From Eopsaltria australis (lineage: Eukaryota > Chordata > Aves > Passeriformes > Petroicidae), in NCBI GenBank assembly GCA_034509425.1, contig JAVTVJ010001234.1:1-64000 (forward strand): 64,000 nucleotides of DNA. The letters run 5' to 3'. A program made the translations under genes and the position numbers. The notes beneath the pieces were generated by a model. The model was not told where the DNA came from and searched no databases. It was given only the letters and a program-made list of their open reading frames with translations. Of this stretch, positions 12,321 to 24,455 are shown in pieces (within the stretch, counting starts at the first letter, position 1; every line of letters begins with the position of its first letter).

Positions 12321-13180
12321 CTTATGAGCTACAGGATTCCCAAATGGGAATATCAGGAAATTCCCTACACGCGGATCACACCAAAATGGGAAATAAGGGG
12401 TTATTTGTCAATAGGAACATTGGATAATTCCCTACATTGGGATCAGCTGGAATGGGAAAGAAAGGATTATTTGCCAATCAGGGAATGGGAATATCAGATA
12501 ATTCCCTACTTTGGGATCACACCAAAATGGGAAATAAGGGGTTATTTGTCCAATGGGAACATTGGATAATTCCCTACATTGGGATCGGATGGAATGGGAA
12601 ATAAAGGATTATTTGTCAATCAGGAAATGGGAACATCAGATAATTCCCTATCCCAGGATCACACCAAAATGGGAAATAAAAGGTTATTTGTCCAATAGGA
12701 ACACCAGGAAATTCCCTACAGTGGGATCACACAAAAATGGGAATAAAGGGTCATTTGTCAACGGGAATATCAGAAAATTCCCTATCCCAGGATCACACCA
12801 AAATGGGAATTAAGGGGTTATTTGTTCAATGGGAACACCAGGAAATTCCCTACAGTGGGATCACATCAAAATGGGAAATAAAGGGTCATTTGTCAATGGG
12901 AACATCAGATAATTCCCTATCCCAGGATCACACCGAAATGGGAATTAAGGGGTTATTTGTCAATGGGAACATCATGAAATGGGAACACCAGGAAATTCCC
13001 TACCCTGGGATCACACCAAAATGGGAAATAAAGGATTATTTGTCCAATAGGACCATCAGGAAATTCCTTACAGTGGGATCAAACTGAAATGGGAACTAAA
13101 GGGTTATTTGTCCAATGGGAACAACAGGAAATTCCCTACCCTGGGATCACACTGGAATGGGAACTAAAGGGTTATTTTCA
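12321..13180. repeat. 68-73-bp minisatellite, about 12 copies
   Basis: A unit built of GGAAATTCCCTACAGTGGGA, TCACACCAAAATGGGAAATA and GGGTTATTTGTCCAATGGG recurs with TTCCCTAC at about 12361, 12429, 12502, 12570, 12643, 12711, 12778 and onward. The step is 67-68 or 73 depending on a short insert (an extra ATGGGAA piece). Confidence 0.93.
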
Positions 13181-14636
13181 AGTATGACAAACATTTTCTG
13201 GAGATTTCTGCACTCCTGTAAATCCCAAAGGCCTCAGAACCGCGTCTGCCTGGGAAGGTGACACACGTTCCAATCCTCTGCTCCTGAAGTCTCTGAATTC
13301 TTCCCTTCCCTTTGAAATGCAACATTTCCATTCCTGCAAAGGCAGATCAAGAGATCCAGGATGGAAATGGGGCACTTGGAGCTGGGAAAAGCACCTGGAT
13401 CCGTCTGCTGCTCCGGGATTGAACATTAACATCCCTGCTCTCGCTCTTGTCCCTCTCGGAGGTTTCCTTTTATCTCTCCCATCTCTTTTGAACCTTTCTC
13501 TGTGGTAATTGTATTTGTTAATCGTGTTAATTAAGGCTGCCAGCTCGCCAGGGAGCATCCTCCCCTTTGTTTTGCAGCTCCCTGTCAGGCCTGGCACAGG
13601 GACAGCACCAAAAACGCCTCCGATATTTGGATCCACAAAACCATTCCATGGAATTTACAGGATAAAGACGGAGCTCCTGAATTCCCACCCCCCCCCCAAC
13701 TCCGTGTGCTTGGATCCAAACTTTCCTCCCCGTAAATCCTTTAGGGCGCTTTAGGGCCATAATCTTCTGGAATTAGAATTACAGCTTCTGGGGAGAGATT
13801 TTAATATTGACTAATAAAAAAACAAAATCAAAAAAATCCATGCTAATTAAATCGTGCGTCTCTCAGCCAAGAGCTGGTGCCCTTCAAAGGTCCACAGGCC
13901 CCAAGCCCTGGATTTGTTGTTTAGTTAAACGCCGGGTGTTTATTCTCTTTGTTTACAGCCAAAACCGCTGGGTTTTCATCCATATGACAGAGTTCCTAAA
14001 TTAGTGACCCTGAATTATTCATCAGCTCTTTAGCCAAATGCTCTCCCCAAACCCCCAGTCGTTTTCCACGGAACAAAACCACATTAAATATTCCATTTTT
14101 CTCTCTAAACACCGCGGTTTTTTTCCTCTCAGTGATCCCTCAAGGCATCCCGACTTCTGCCTGGCGTGATCCCGGGCTAAAAAGCACATTTAATAATCTG
14201 TTCCACTTTCTTCTCTTCCCTTTCCTTGAGCCACGAATGGAAGTGAAAGCAAAATCGGAGCTCAGCTTGTTATCTTGGCAGGGGCTGATCCGCCCCGGGC
14301 GATGCCATTCCCGGTTTGTGTCACCGCTCCCCGGGACCGGGATGTGACAATGGCAGCTGCCACTCATTCCCGAATCGCTGCTTCCCCCAGGAATCGCTTC
14401 CCACCGCGGGATGATTGTGCAGGGAATGTTTGTTCGAAGCGTTGCAATAATTCGGATTTCTTCCTCTTCGCCTTCGTTAAGAGGAATCAGAAATAAAGCA
14501 AGGCCTGGCTTTGGAGAGCAGCTCGCCCTGAACAACCCGGAAATTCGATTTTTCTGATTAAATAAAGCACGAAATAAACACAAAACCCAACCAACGGGCA
14601 ATGAAATGCCCGAGATGTGAATCTGCAGCTCGACCC
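13181..14636. other. Single-copy intronic sequence with a CpG-richer patch
   Basis: No gene is seen. The part at about 13490-13560 contains several TTAAT and TTAATTAA homeodomain-like motifs. The part at about 14270-14480 has more CpG than the flanks. Both could be regulatory, but nothing in the sequence proves it. The 152-codon minus frame at 13178-13636 has no recognisable domain. Confidence 0.45.
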
Positions 14637-14639
14637 CCC

Positions 14640-15290
14640 CAGTTCACAGCAGTTGTGACTGCCCAGTTGTTAGCATAGGCGAACACATATCCACAGAATG
14701 AATACATGGGTGCTTCATTGAAGGGCCCGGGGAGCCAGGGGCTGTCAGACCCCAAATCAGGATCCACCTTGGGAGCCTCAGGTCACACCAGTTCACAGCA
14801 GTTGTGACTGCCCAGTTGTTAGCGTAGGCAAACACATATCCACAGAATGAATACATGGGTGCTTCATTGAAGGGCCCTGGGAGCCAGGGGTCATCGGACC
14901 CCAAATCAGGCTCTGCTTTGGGTCTAAAAAACGGTGACACTGATACTACAACCAGCCTGTGATCATCAGTTAATCATTAATTCAACACTCCTCTATTAGA
15001 TCCATTGTTTTCACTCCAGCAGGAGTTTCAGCCTCCATACCGTTGCCATTCCACAGATTGCTCTTACCCAAACAGAAGTTTCAGCCCCCCTTTCCTGCCA
15101 CCCTCTAAGCAATCACCTCATTAATCTTGTCCTAAGCAATCCTTACAGAAAAAGCACACAGGTACGGTTCCCGTGACTAGACTTTAACCTAACAAAGACA
15201 ACGCCTGAGGCCCGCCTTAAGGCCTACGAGGCCGATCGTCCCCACAACCCAAAACTACCACAAACCCCAAATCATTCTGACCTCTCTGCT
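14640..15290 (-). mobile_element. LTR-like element with a duplicated 3' segment
   Basis: Two copies of a segment of about 130 bp start at 14641 and 14790 (step 149) and differ at only a few positions. On the minus strand each carries CCTTCAATGAAGCACC, which resembles the CCTTCAATAAAGC polyadenylation region of avian retroviral LTRs with AATGAA in place of AATAAA. Upstream on that strand lies about 350 bp of complex, non-CR1 sequence reaching TGTGGTAG-type starts near 15255-15290. No gag, pol or env reading was seen, so a solo LTR is the best guess. The family is not identified, and the outer limits are uncertain. The small duplicated frame (about 45 residues per copy) is not matched to any protein. 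Confidence 0.5.
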
Positions 15291-16116
15291 ACCACAGTCA
15301 CTGGTTTTGCAAATTTTAACTCAGAAATTCCATCTCTTCCAGACCTGTGAGTATTTCCCTCATGTTGCCACGCACAAAACTCTAAATGAGTATTGAAAAC
15401 ATCAACCCCAAATATTTCTGAGCTTGCTTCCATCCTCATTATTAACACCATTAATAAAGCAACTCCAATTATTGTGCTTGATTATTTCCTGCGCCCTAAA
15501 ACCCATAAATGTTGGAAAAGACCGCTAAGATCAAATCCCACCATTAAAGTTCCTCTCCCACCCATCCAGCGCTGGAGCAAATCCCGGTTTTCCATTTAAT
15601 GGCGCTTTTGACATTTAAATAATGAGCGAAAATAAGTTAATTAAAAGCAAAATTAATGAAAAGCCTGGTCTGAAATGTGAGAGTGAAGGATGTCCAGTGA
15701 CAGAGGCGACGGGGATGAGTGATCCAGATTGGGATTGACAGGAATTCTCTGACAAATCCAATTGTGACAGGGAGAATCCCTGATTTTCCCATCTGTTATT
15801 CCACATGAGCTGAATTCACGATATTTCTCAAGTTTTGCTTTGTGATTAACACCAGTTTAAGTCCTTTTAAGGAATTTTAGCTGATCTTGAGCCCACCATT
15901 AAACCCAAACCCGCTTCTCAAGCCCAGCTGGAGGCGATTCCGAGCGAGCTCCCTCCGAAGGGAGGGCGGGCCCTGTCAAAGGCTGTTAGTGGGAATATGT
16001 GAATTCCCAACAATACAAACACCACAAAGCGACCTCTCAGGAGGGATTTCCATCCCACTGAGCCCTGGGATTTTTTCCTGAACCTTCCTTGGAGACCTGG
16101 TTGTTGTTGTCAAGGA
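15291..16116. other. Single-copy intronic sequence
   Basis: No gene or repeat recognised. Confidence 0.5.
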
Positions 16117-16425
16117 ATCCCAGCGGTGTGGACTCCCCATGGAATCGTTCAAGGATAGCTTGGATGGGCACCATGGAAAGTGTCCCTGCTCATGGATTGA
16201 GATTTCAGATCTCTCCCAACCCAAACCATCCCAGGATTCTGTGACTTACAGGATTCAAACCCATGAAATCCCAGTCCAAAGATTCAAGGATAGCTTGGAT
16301 GGGCATCCTGGAATAGTGAAAAGTGTCCCTGCTCATGGATTGAGATTTCAGATCCCTCCCCACCCAAACCATCCCAGGATTCTGTGACTTACAGGATTCA
16401 AACCCACGAAATCCCAATCCAAAGC
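16117..16425 (+). mobile_element. CR1 3' end, tandemly duplicated
   Basis: Two copies of about 145 bp start near 16117 and 16262. Each holds AAGGATAGCTTGGATGGGCA, GTGTCCCTGCTCATGGATTG and CCCAAACCATCCCAGGATTC, which is a CR1 3' end in sense direction. The duplication includes the CR1 tail and a little flank, so this is a young tandem duplication of an inserted element. Confidence 0.8.
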
Positions 16426-17705
16426 TTCAAGGCTATTCCCAAAACCTCTCTGTGCATTCCAAGCACGGCTGAGGGTTATTCCCATTCCGTTCACCCCGGG
16501 CTGACCGACTGAAGGCATTTACAAGTTGCTCCAATGGCTTTTTTTCCCTGTAGAACAACAACTGATGAGTTCAAGCCAAACGGGGCAAATCGGCTCCGGC
16601 GGATCCCGACTGGGACGCAGACGGCAAAGCCGGAGCCGCTTCCTGGGAAAGGCTGCAAAAGTAGCAAAGGCTGACATTTCAGGAATTTTCTGCTTCCTTC
16701 TGGAGGCAGCCTGGAAGTGCAGCAGAGCAGATTTCCAGCAATGAAAAACCAGAGCCTGAGGTCTGGGTGATTTGGGAAGGTGTCGGAGGCAGAGTGGGAG
16801 AAGAGAACCTTGTGTTTATAGGGAAGGAAAAGCTGGGAAAAACGGGAGCAGCTGAGCCTGGATCCCAGACTGGAGCTTGCCAAGACTTTGTGCTCCAGGG
16901 AAACCCATCCAGGTCAGGTTTGTGCAGAGTGGGGGCTGCTCAGCACCCCAATTCTCCTTCCATGAGCATCCATCCTGTCCCACCTCCTCCCTGGTGTTCC
17001 TCCTTTGCCGTTATCCCAACGGGATCACCTGGATCTCAGCACCCACGGAGATCCCCTGAGACACCAGGATGGTTCCTCACGGATTCCTCTCCAAATTTAT
17101 GGATACTTGTCTGCCAAGCATCAGTTACACGGCAGTGGAGTTGTCTGAGGGGTTTTGTGGGATTCTTTTTGTGGTGAGCACATAATTCCTCCTTTGTTCC
17201 CAGCTGTCTGGGAGAGGAAAACCAAATCCATAAATGCTGTCCCTGGCTCTGCCTCAGAAATCCATTTGCTGCTTTTATCCATCTCCTGCCGAGCTGAAGG
17301 AGGCTCCGGCTGAAATTGATACCAAACGGCACCAAACCCAAAGAATAATTCATGACCACGCTGCGACCTCTCCATCAGCGTGTTCACAAATGGATCCAGG
17401 GGTTTCATCCAACAGGGAACTCCTGGAAAAGGGGAACACGGAGCCCAGCACCAGCTGGGAGCAGCTCAATCCATGGGGGGGATGTGACACCAGGGCCATT
17501 TGTCCTCGTGTCCCAGCCCTGACCCCCGGCAGCTCCACAGAACAGGCTGTGGAGAGGAGCCAGTCTGGCAGCCCGGATTTAAAAGGCCACATTCCCTAAG
17601 GACAGGAGAAAGCTCTGGAAAACAGCCGGATCCTCGGCTCTTGCCATCATTAATTTATAGCAATCCCAGTTCTATAATTACCATTTGCTTTCAAAACCTT
17701 CCTCC
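16426..17705. other. Single-copy intronic sequence
   Basis: No gene, repeat or RNA recognised. The 136-codon plus frame near 16767 shows no domain. Confidence 0.5.
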
Positions 17706-18215
17706 TTCACTGAGGGAACACTCAGATCTAAAATGCTGTCCTGCACTCCAGTATCCACCAGCAACTCCAGCATAAAATCCCAGGTTTTGGAGATGAGGCA
17801 GGATGAGGAACACGAGTTTCTCATGCTGTGAATTTTTCTTATTTTCCCAAAATTTTAGGATGCAAAATTTTAGGATGCAGCACCAGACCTGGATTTATTT
17901 GCCCTTCTCCCTTTCTCTCCTTGCCTTGTCCCCTTTTCCTTGTCAACCCCTTCCCTCAGCCACTGAGGGAACACTCAGATCTAAAATGCTGTCCTGCACT
18001 CCAGTATCCACCAGCAATTCCAGCATAAAATCCCAGGTTTTGGAGATGAGGCAGGATGAGGAACACGAGTTTCTCATGCCGTGAATTTTTCTTGTTTTCC
18101 CAAAATTTTAGGATGCATGAACAGCACCAGACCTGGATTTATTTGCCCTTCTCCCTTTCTCTCCTTGCCTTGTCCCCTTTTCCTTGTCAACCCCTTCCCG
18201 AAATTCCACATTTCA
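17706..18215. repeat. 254-bp tandem duplication (two copies)
   Basis: The block beginning CACTGAGGGAACACTCAGAT recurs 254 bp later at about 17960, with blocks AAAATGCTGTCCTGCACTCC and TGGAGATGAGGCAGGATGAG in both. Divergence is low. A small internal AAAATTTTAGGATGC doubling is present in copy one only. Confidence 0.88.
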
Positions 18216-18309
18216 GATTGGATGCCTTTCCATTCTTTCTCCACTTTCCTCGGGAAAAATACAGAGTGTAAGAATCCCTGGATAAGTAAGAGGGTTTTTC
18301 ATCCAAGCA

Positions 18310-18435
18310 GGGTAAAATCATGGGAAGGGACCCACAGGATCATCCAGTCCAACCCCTGGCCCTGCAGACACCCCGGAATTCCAGCCTCTCCCAGGGAGTG
18401 TTTTCCATGTTCCCAAGGTTTGCTGCATTAACAAC
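18310..18435 (-). mobile_element. CR1-like 3' fragment
   Basis: GGAAGGGACCCACAGGATCA and CATCCAGTCCAACCCCTGGC fit the complement of a CR1 3' end, diverged. Confidence 0.65.
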
Positions 18436-18495
18436 TCTAATTAATAATTAATTATTAATAAAGCATAATGACTTCCTGTTCTAAGGGACAGAAAT

Positions 18496-18799
18496 CTGAA
18501 AATCCCCCTGAACCTCCAAGGCCTGGATGCCTTTGGACGTTGCTGAGTTCCCTTAAACCTCATTTTTGTGGGATGAGCTCCAGAACAGACCTGGCTCAGC
18601 TGCTCCAATGAGCTCAGGAATAACGAACCCAATAACACAGAAGAGCTGATTTCCTGCTCTTGTTAGGGAAGGAAACCTTCACCTGAGGAAGTTTTTCCAT
18701 CGTTCTGCAGCTTTTACCTGCAGGGTTCGTTCAAGCTTCAGGAAATGGAGCTGCACGAAAACATTTTAGGGATCTACAGAAAATCCTAGGGAAAAAAGG
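18496..18799 (-). repeat. Inverted repeat, left arm (partner at 54561-54861)
   Basis: About 300 bp whose reverse complement matches 54561-54861 with only about five differences by eye. Shared blocks on the minus strand include GGATTTTCTGTAGATCCCTA, GAACCCTGCAGGTAAAAGCT and AGCTGAGCCAGGTCTGTTCT. Both arms directly adjoin CR1 sequence, and homology continues, less well, into that CR1. The core itself is not CR1 and its family is unknown. Confidence 0.92.
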
Positions 18800-19115
18800 A
18801 GGAGGAAAGGAGGCTCAGGGACTCTGCACGAGTCCCTGACAGGAAGGGACAGCCAGGGGGATCGGGAACAGGGACAGGAGGAGAGGGAATGGCCCCAAGT
18901 TGTACCAGTGGATGTTTAGGTTGGATATCCAGGTAATTTTTTTCATGGAAAGGGCTGTGATCCATCGGGAAAAGCTCCACCAGGGCAGTGGTGGAGAAGG
19001 CCCGGAGCAGCCTGGGATGGTGGAAATGTCCCTGCCACGGCAGGGGGTGGCGTGGGATGATTTTTAAGGTCCCTTCCATCCCAAACCATCCTGTGTTTAT
19101 AATTCCACAATCCCC
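18800..19115 (+). mobile_element. CR1 LINE, 3' portion
   Basis: Sense CR1 with GGGACAGGAGGAGAGGGAAT, GGAGCAGCCTGGGATGGTGG, AATGTCCCTGCCACGGCAGG and a CCTTCCATCCCAAACCATCC tail. Confidence 0.88.
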
Positions 19116-20572
19116 TGATCCCTGAGGAGCCCCTGAGGTGATGCCAGACCCCACAAAGTTGAAACCCTGGGATTATTCAGAGCCAAAAAAAAAGCTGAAA
19201 AAGACTAAAAACCCCAAAAAAGGATCAGGGAGTGTCGAGATGTGCAGTGAAGCCAACCCACAGCGCCTGAATGGTGACAAAGCAGGAATGTGTCTGCCAC
19301 AGTCTGTCCTGGCACCCGAGCGGAGCCGAGAGTGCATCCCAAAAACCCAGCCCAAACGTGGGAAGTGTGCATCCCAAAAACCCAGCCCGAACGCGGGGAT
19401 GCTGCCACCGGGGAAGTTTCACACAGCAACACTTCCAACAAAGCCAAATCCAGCAGGAAATCCTCCTGGAGGAACCAGGGAAGATTTCATTTCAGTTAAG
19501 GCCGCGTGTGAGGGCAGGGATTCTCCAGGTTGGCCTCAGCCACCCTGGATCCTCTGGGAATATTCATTCCTCAGGGATTTGGGCACTGCAAACGTTTAAA
19601 AACTTATTTAAAGGGATTAAAACTTATTTAAAGGTATCCAAACCTATTTAAAGGTATTCAAACCCCAGAAATCATTTCTCTGAGAAAGAATCTCCTCCCT
19701 TCCTCTCGCCATTCCCAGGGAACGGCTGAATCCACCAAACCCCAGTTATTAATCCGAGGATCTGTTGTGTTTTGCCGGGATTTTGAACAGCTGGGCACTA
19801 TTGTAACACCATCTTTCCCCACATATGTGGCCGGGGGATGAAGGAAGTTGCTCCATTCTGTTTTCCATGGATGCAGCCAGGGCTGGGAGCCAATTTCCCT
19901 GGAGGGAGCAGATGCAGGGATGGCACAGCTGGTGCAGTGTTTGCTGCGTGGGCTGGTTTCTGTCTCCCTCTCACCTCCGTGTCCTTCGCGATCCCTCCCC
20001 CGAGCGCTGAGGAATTCTCCTTGGAGATGGAGACAGATGGGAGAACACGCTCAGCTGAGAAAAAGGGAGGAACCTTCTGCTTTTCCCCCCATCCTTTCCC
20101 CCACTCCCCTCAGTTTGTTTCTCCTGGAACTTTCAGTGGAGAATGAGCAACACAGAGCCCGATCCCAGCCAGCGAGAGGAACTGCAGGAAACACGGGAAT
20201 CGTCCTGGTGTTTTCCAAAGAGGGGAAAGAAGCTGGAATCACATCAGCAGAGGGTGAGGAACACAAGCAGAGCAGCTCAGAGAAGCACAGCCAAGGGTGT
20301 TTCCAGCACTGGGGTGTGGGAGTGCATCCTGCGAAATACGGACAGGAGAGGAAACGGCTCCAGCAGCACAGCCCGAAAAATCCCGGAATCGCCGAGGTTG
20401 GAAAAGACCTCTGAGATCAACCAGCACCCCTGACAGGCACTGGGTGTGTCTCGAAGCAGCAATCGGCTCCTCCAGGTCAAATCCTGGGAGAAGCTCGGAT
20501 TTGGGATCCTGGAGTGGCAGCACTGGGCAGGGCCACCTCAGCAGAGAGGGACACACAGGGGGTGGCACAGGG
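19116..20572. other. Mostly single-copy sequence with small duplications
   Basis: Near 19335-19400 a CATCCCAAAAACCCAGCCC block is repeated two times. Near 19595-19665 an ACTTATTTAAAGG block is repeated about four times. A CR1 remnant (GAGGTTGGAAAAGACCTCTG) lies at about 20393-20445. No gene is recognised. The 188-codon frame near 19848 shows no conserved motif. Confidence 0.55.
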
Positions 20573-21965
20573 AGCCACCAGGAGCAGCTGAGCTCCTCCT
20601 CCACCACCAGGGAAACTCATGGATCAATTCCACCGGGAGCAGCTGAGCTCCTCCACCACCACCAGGGAAACTCATGGATCAATTCCACCAGGAGCAGCTG
20701 AGCTCCTCCTCCAACACCAAAGAAACTCATGGATCAATTCCACCGGGAGCATCTGAGCTCCTCTTCCAACAGCACCAAACCACCACAGAAATTAATGGAT
20801 TTATCAATTCCACCAGGAGCATCTGAGCTCCCTCTCCACCACCAAAGAAACTCATGGATCAATTACACCAAGAGCACCTGAGCTCCTCCACCACCCCCAG
20901 ACCACCAGAAAAACTCATGGATCTTATCAATTCCACCAGCACCAAACCCCCAGAGAAATTTATGGATCTTATCCATTCCAGGGACCCACCAGGAGCACCT
21001 GAGCTGCTCCATCACCACCAGAGAACTTAATGGATCATTTCCACCAGGAGCACTTGAGCTCCTCCACCACCACCATCAAACCACCACAGAAATTCATGGA
21101 TCTTATCAATTCCAGGGAGCCACCAGGAGCACCTGAGTTCCTCCTCCACCAAACCACTGGAGAAGTTCATGGATTTATCAATCCCACCAGGAGCACCTGA
21201 GCTCCTCCACCATGACCAAACCACCAGGGAAACTCATGGATCTTATCAATTCCACCGGCACCAAACCACCAGAGAAATTCATGGGTTTATCAATTCCACC
21301 AGGAGCACCTGAGTTCCTCCATCATCACCAAAGAAATTCATGGATCAATTCCACCAGGAGCACCTGAGCTCCTCCACCACCACCATCAAACCACCAGAGA
21401 AATTCAAGGATCTTATCAATTCCAGGGACTCACCAGGAGCACCTGAGTTCCTCCTCCTCCTCCACCAAACCCCTGGAGAAATTTCTGGATCTTATCCATT
21501 CCAAGAACCCACTGGCAGAACCTGAGCTCCACCACCACCATCAAACCACCACAGAAATTCATGGATTTATCAATTCCAGGGAGCCACCAGGAGCACCTGA
21601 GCTCCTCCACCGTGACCAAACCACCAGGAAAACTCAAGGATCTTATCAATTCCACCGGCACCAAACCACCAGAGAAATTCCACCAGGAGCACCTGAGCTC
21701 CTCCACCGTGACCAAACCACCAGAGAAATGTATGGATCTTCTCAATTCCACCTGGAGCATCTGAGTTCCTCCAACACCATCAAACCATCACAGAAATTCA
21801 TGGATCTTATCAATTCCAGGGAGCCACCAGGAGCAGCTGAGTTCCTCCTCCTCCTCCACCAAACCCCTGGAGGAATTTCTGGATCTTATCCATTCCAAGA
21901 ACCCACTGGCAGCACCTGAGCTCCTCCATCACCACCAAACCACCGGAGAAATTCATGGATCTCAA
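20573..21965. repeat. 55-75-bp minisatellite, about 20 copies
   Basis: Variable units are built from CACCAGGAGCACCTGAGCTC, CTCCACCACCACC, AAACCACCAGAGAAATTCAT and GGATCTTATCAATTCCA. The (CACCA)n part differs in length between units, so the period drifts. It is 1.4 kb long and gives only accidental frames. Confidence 0.93.
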
Positions 21966-22265
21966 CAATTCCTGTCCTCCTCAGCAATTCCAAGTAAATA
22001 CACTCCAAAATCCCATCTTCCTGAAGCACCATCCCATGGAATCCTTTCATATTTGGCTCTGTGATCATAAAGCAAAACCCAACACAATAATTTGGGAATT
22101 TCCATTGGCCTCCGTGAAATCCTGCAGCTCCCAGGAATTCGAGAGCTCCGTTGTTACTCACCAGGCTTGGAAAAAATCCCGACTGGATTGTGCCATCTTA
22201 TTTAACTCCCTGAATTCCACCCCGGGAGATTGTTGTGCCATGAAAACAGAGTGTGTTTTCCAAAA
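21966..22265. other. Single-copy spacer
   Basis: No feature recognised. Confidence 0.5.
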
Positions 22266-22320
22266 AAAAATTGATATAAAATAAAATAAAATAAAATAAA
22301 ATAAAATAAAATAAAATAAT
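22266..22320. repeat. (AAAAT)n microsatellite
   Basis: About nine uninterrupted AAAAT-type pentamers. Confidence 0.95.
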
Positions 22321-22639
22321 TTCTATTTAAAATTATATTTTAAAGAGCAAACTCCTGGCTGTGTTTTAGCTGCACTGAGGGATGAGCAAGAGAAAAAGCA
22401 GAGCAAAATTTCCTAATATTTAATTTCTCTTCTGTCCTGTGTTTTCTTCATCAAGGAGGTAGCAGGTAATTATTAAATTAATGAAGGTAAGTGTGAATTA
22501 ATTTGGGAAAAATCCACTAAAACCTTAATTAAGAAAAGACAACCAACATCCTATTGTAGAAATCCCTCCTTTAAAAGGTCAGCACAGCCTGAATAAATAA
22601 AAACGGAATAAATTATTTAGGTTGGAGAAATATTTATGG
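22321..22639. other. AT-rich single-copy sequence
   Basis: No gene or array. It holds several TTAATTAA-like runs. Confidence 0.5.
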
Positions 22640-22765
22640 AGTTCCAGGATGTTCTGGGTTCAAAAGGATCTTAAAACTCATCCCGTTCCCATGGGCAGGG
22701 ACACTCCCACTATTCCAGGTCGCTCCAAGCCTGTCCAACCTGGCCTTGAGGAATTATTTATAATG
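22640..22765 (-). mobile_element. CR1 3' fragment
   Basis: CCCATGGGCAGGGACACTCC and GCCTGTCCAACCTGGCCTTG are complement CR1 blocks. The 3' tail is degraded. Confidence 0.82.
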
Positions 22766-22961
22766 TTGAGGTTAAATCCAGCAAAATAAAGGAATCTGTG
22801 TTACAAAACACTGAATTTTGGGATCTTCCAGCAGGGGTAAAATGGATGATTTAAAGTCACTGCGTGGCAAAAATAAGATGGAAGAGATGTAAAAATCAAA
22901 GATATTTTTAAAATCTTTAAAATAAATAAAATAAAATAAATGAAATTCCTTTGGAATCCTC

Positions 22962-23432
22962 AAGGTATGGATGGGGTGAGGGAGAGCAGACTGTGGGATG
23001 TGGAATGGGAACGTGCTGGGATTTGCTGGAAGGAGAAGGAGTTGAGGACCATCTCCAGGAGATGCTGGTCCCTCTCCAATCATTCCAAAGGAAACTCTCC
23101 ATGTCCAAATTTTCTATGGCTTCTGCCTTCCCAAAAAACCCCCCCAAAATGCACCGAGGGATACGATGGGAATTATCAAAGAAAGGAATCCACAAGGTAT
23201 GGATGGGGTGAGGGAGAGCAGATTGTGGGATGTGGAATGGGAATGTGCTGGGGTTTGCTGGAAGGAGAAGAGCTGAGGACCATCTCCAGGAGATGCTGGT
23301 CCCTCTCCAATCATTCCAAAGGAAACTCTCCATGTCCAAATTTTCCATGGCTTCTGCCTGCCCCTTTTCCCCCCCAAAAAACCCCTAAAATGCACATAGG
23401 GATACGAGGGGAATCATCAAAGAAAGGAAGAA
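22962..23432. repeat. 232-bp tandem duplication (two copies)
   Basis: AAGGTATGGATGGGGTGAGG starts at 22962 and again at 23194. The copies share TTGAGGACC / CTGAGGACC and CATCTCCAGGAGATGCTGGT, with few differences. The 284-codon plus frame crosses both copies and is accidental. Confidence 0.93.
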
Positions 23433-23969
23433 GGAATTTTGGGATCTCTGAGGCAAACCTGCCAGAAGCGAGACAGGAACGAGCCTGGTGGAGGGGAAAA
23501 TCCCAAAGCTCCAGAGATTTTGTGCTGCTCTTTTCTGAGAATGAGGCATTTGGAGATGGGACGCAGGGTTTGGAGCAGGCAGGGACGAGGCTGGCCCGGG
23601 TCTGGAGGTCACCGTGGGGACACGTGGATCGTGGCCAGTGGGAACGGCCTTTCCCTGAGGAAAAGAACCATTTGGATCATGGAAACACTTGGATCACGGC
23701 CTTGGTCTTAAAAATACCCTCAACTTTTGCTTTCCTTGGTTTTTTGGTTTTTTTCTCCTGGGAAAGATGTGGATTTGGGAGCAGCCTGTGGTGACACAGA
23801 TTCCAGCAGCAGCAGCAGCGGGAGAAGGGAATTGCCATGGGCTGTCAGAAAAGCAGGAAAATGCCTGGGAAAGGCCATGGTTGAAAAGGGAAGGAGGAGG
23901 GAGGGAAGGCAGAAAAATGGAAACAGGGAAAAGGAGCAGAAGATTCCTCAAAAGATGGCATCGATGTGG
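23433..23969. other. Single-copy sequence
   Basis: No gene recognised. A short (CAG)n run is seen near 23803-23818. Confidence 0.5.
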
Positions 23970-24455
23970 TGAAAATGATGAATTACCACCCCATGCTGAA
24001 TTACCACCCCCAAAAAGGTGCAAATGCTGAATTATCACCCCAAAAAAGGTGAAAATGCTGAATTACCACCCCCAAAAGTGGCTAAAAATGCTGAATTACC
24101 ACCCTAAAAAAGGTGAAAATGCTAAACTACCATCTTCAAACTGGTGAAAAATGCTGAATTACCATCCCCAAACTGCTGAAAATGCTGATTTACCATTCCC
24201 AAAAGTGGTGCAAATGCTGAATTATCACCCCCAAACTGGTGAAAATCCTGAATTACCACCCCAAAACTGGTGAAAATCCTGAATTACCACCCCCAAATGT
24301 GGTGAAAATGCTGAATTACCACCCTAAAAAAGGTGCAAATGCTGAATTACCATTCTCAAACTGTTGAAAATACTCATTTACTACCCCCAAAAGTGGTGAA
24401 AATGCTGAATTACCGCCCCAAGAAAGGTGAAAATTCTGAATTACCACCCCAAAGC
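23970..24455. repeat. 28-32-bp minisatellite, about 16 copies
   Basis: The unit is near GGTGAAAATGCTGAATTACC followed by ACCCCAAAA, with small length changes between copies. Confidence 0.95.

Noticed and set aside
13178..13636. 152-codon minus-strand frame
   Set aside because: It lies on the PDE4B sense strand but matches no PDE4B exon and no known domain. A chance frame in complex intron.
14558..14940. Duplicated 45-residue reading in the LTR-like element, at first suggestive of a small membrane protein gene
   Set aside because: The duplication follows the DNA repeat of an LTR-like element. The reading crosses the polyadenylation-like segment and has no known relative.
22940..23794. 284-codon plus-strand frame
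   Set aside because: It runs through a 232-bp tandem duplication and repeats its own residues. No domain is recognisable.
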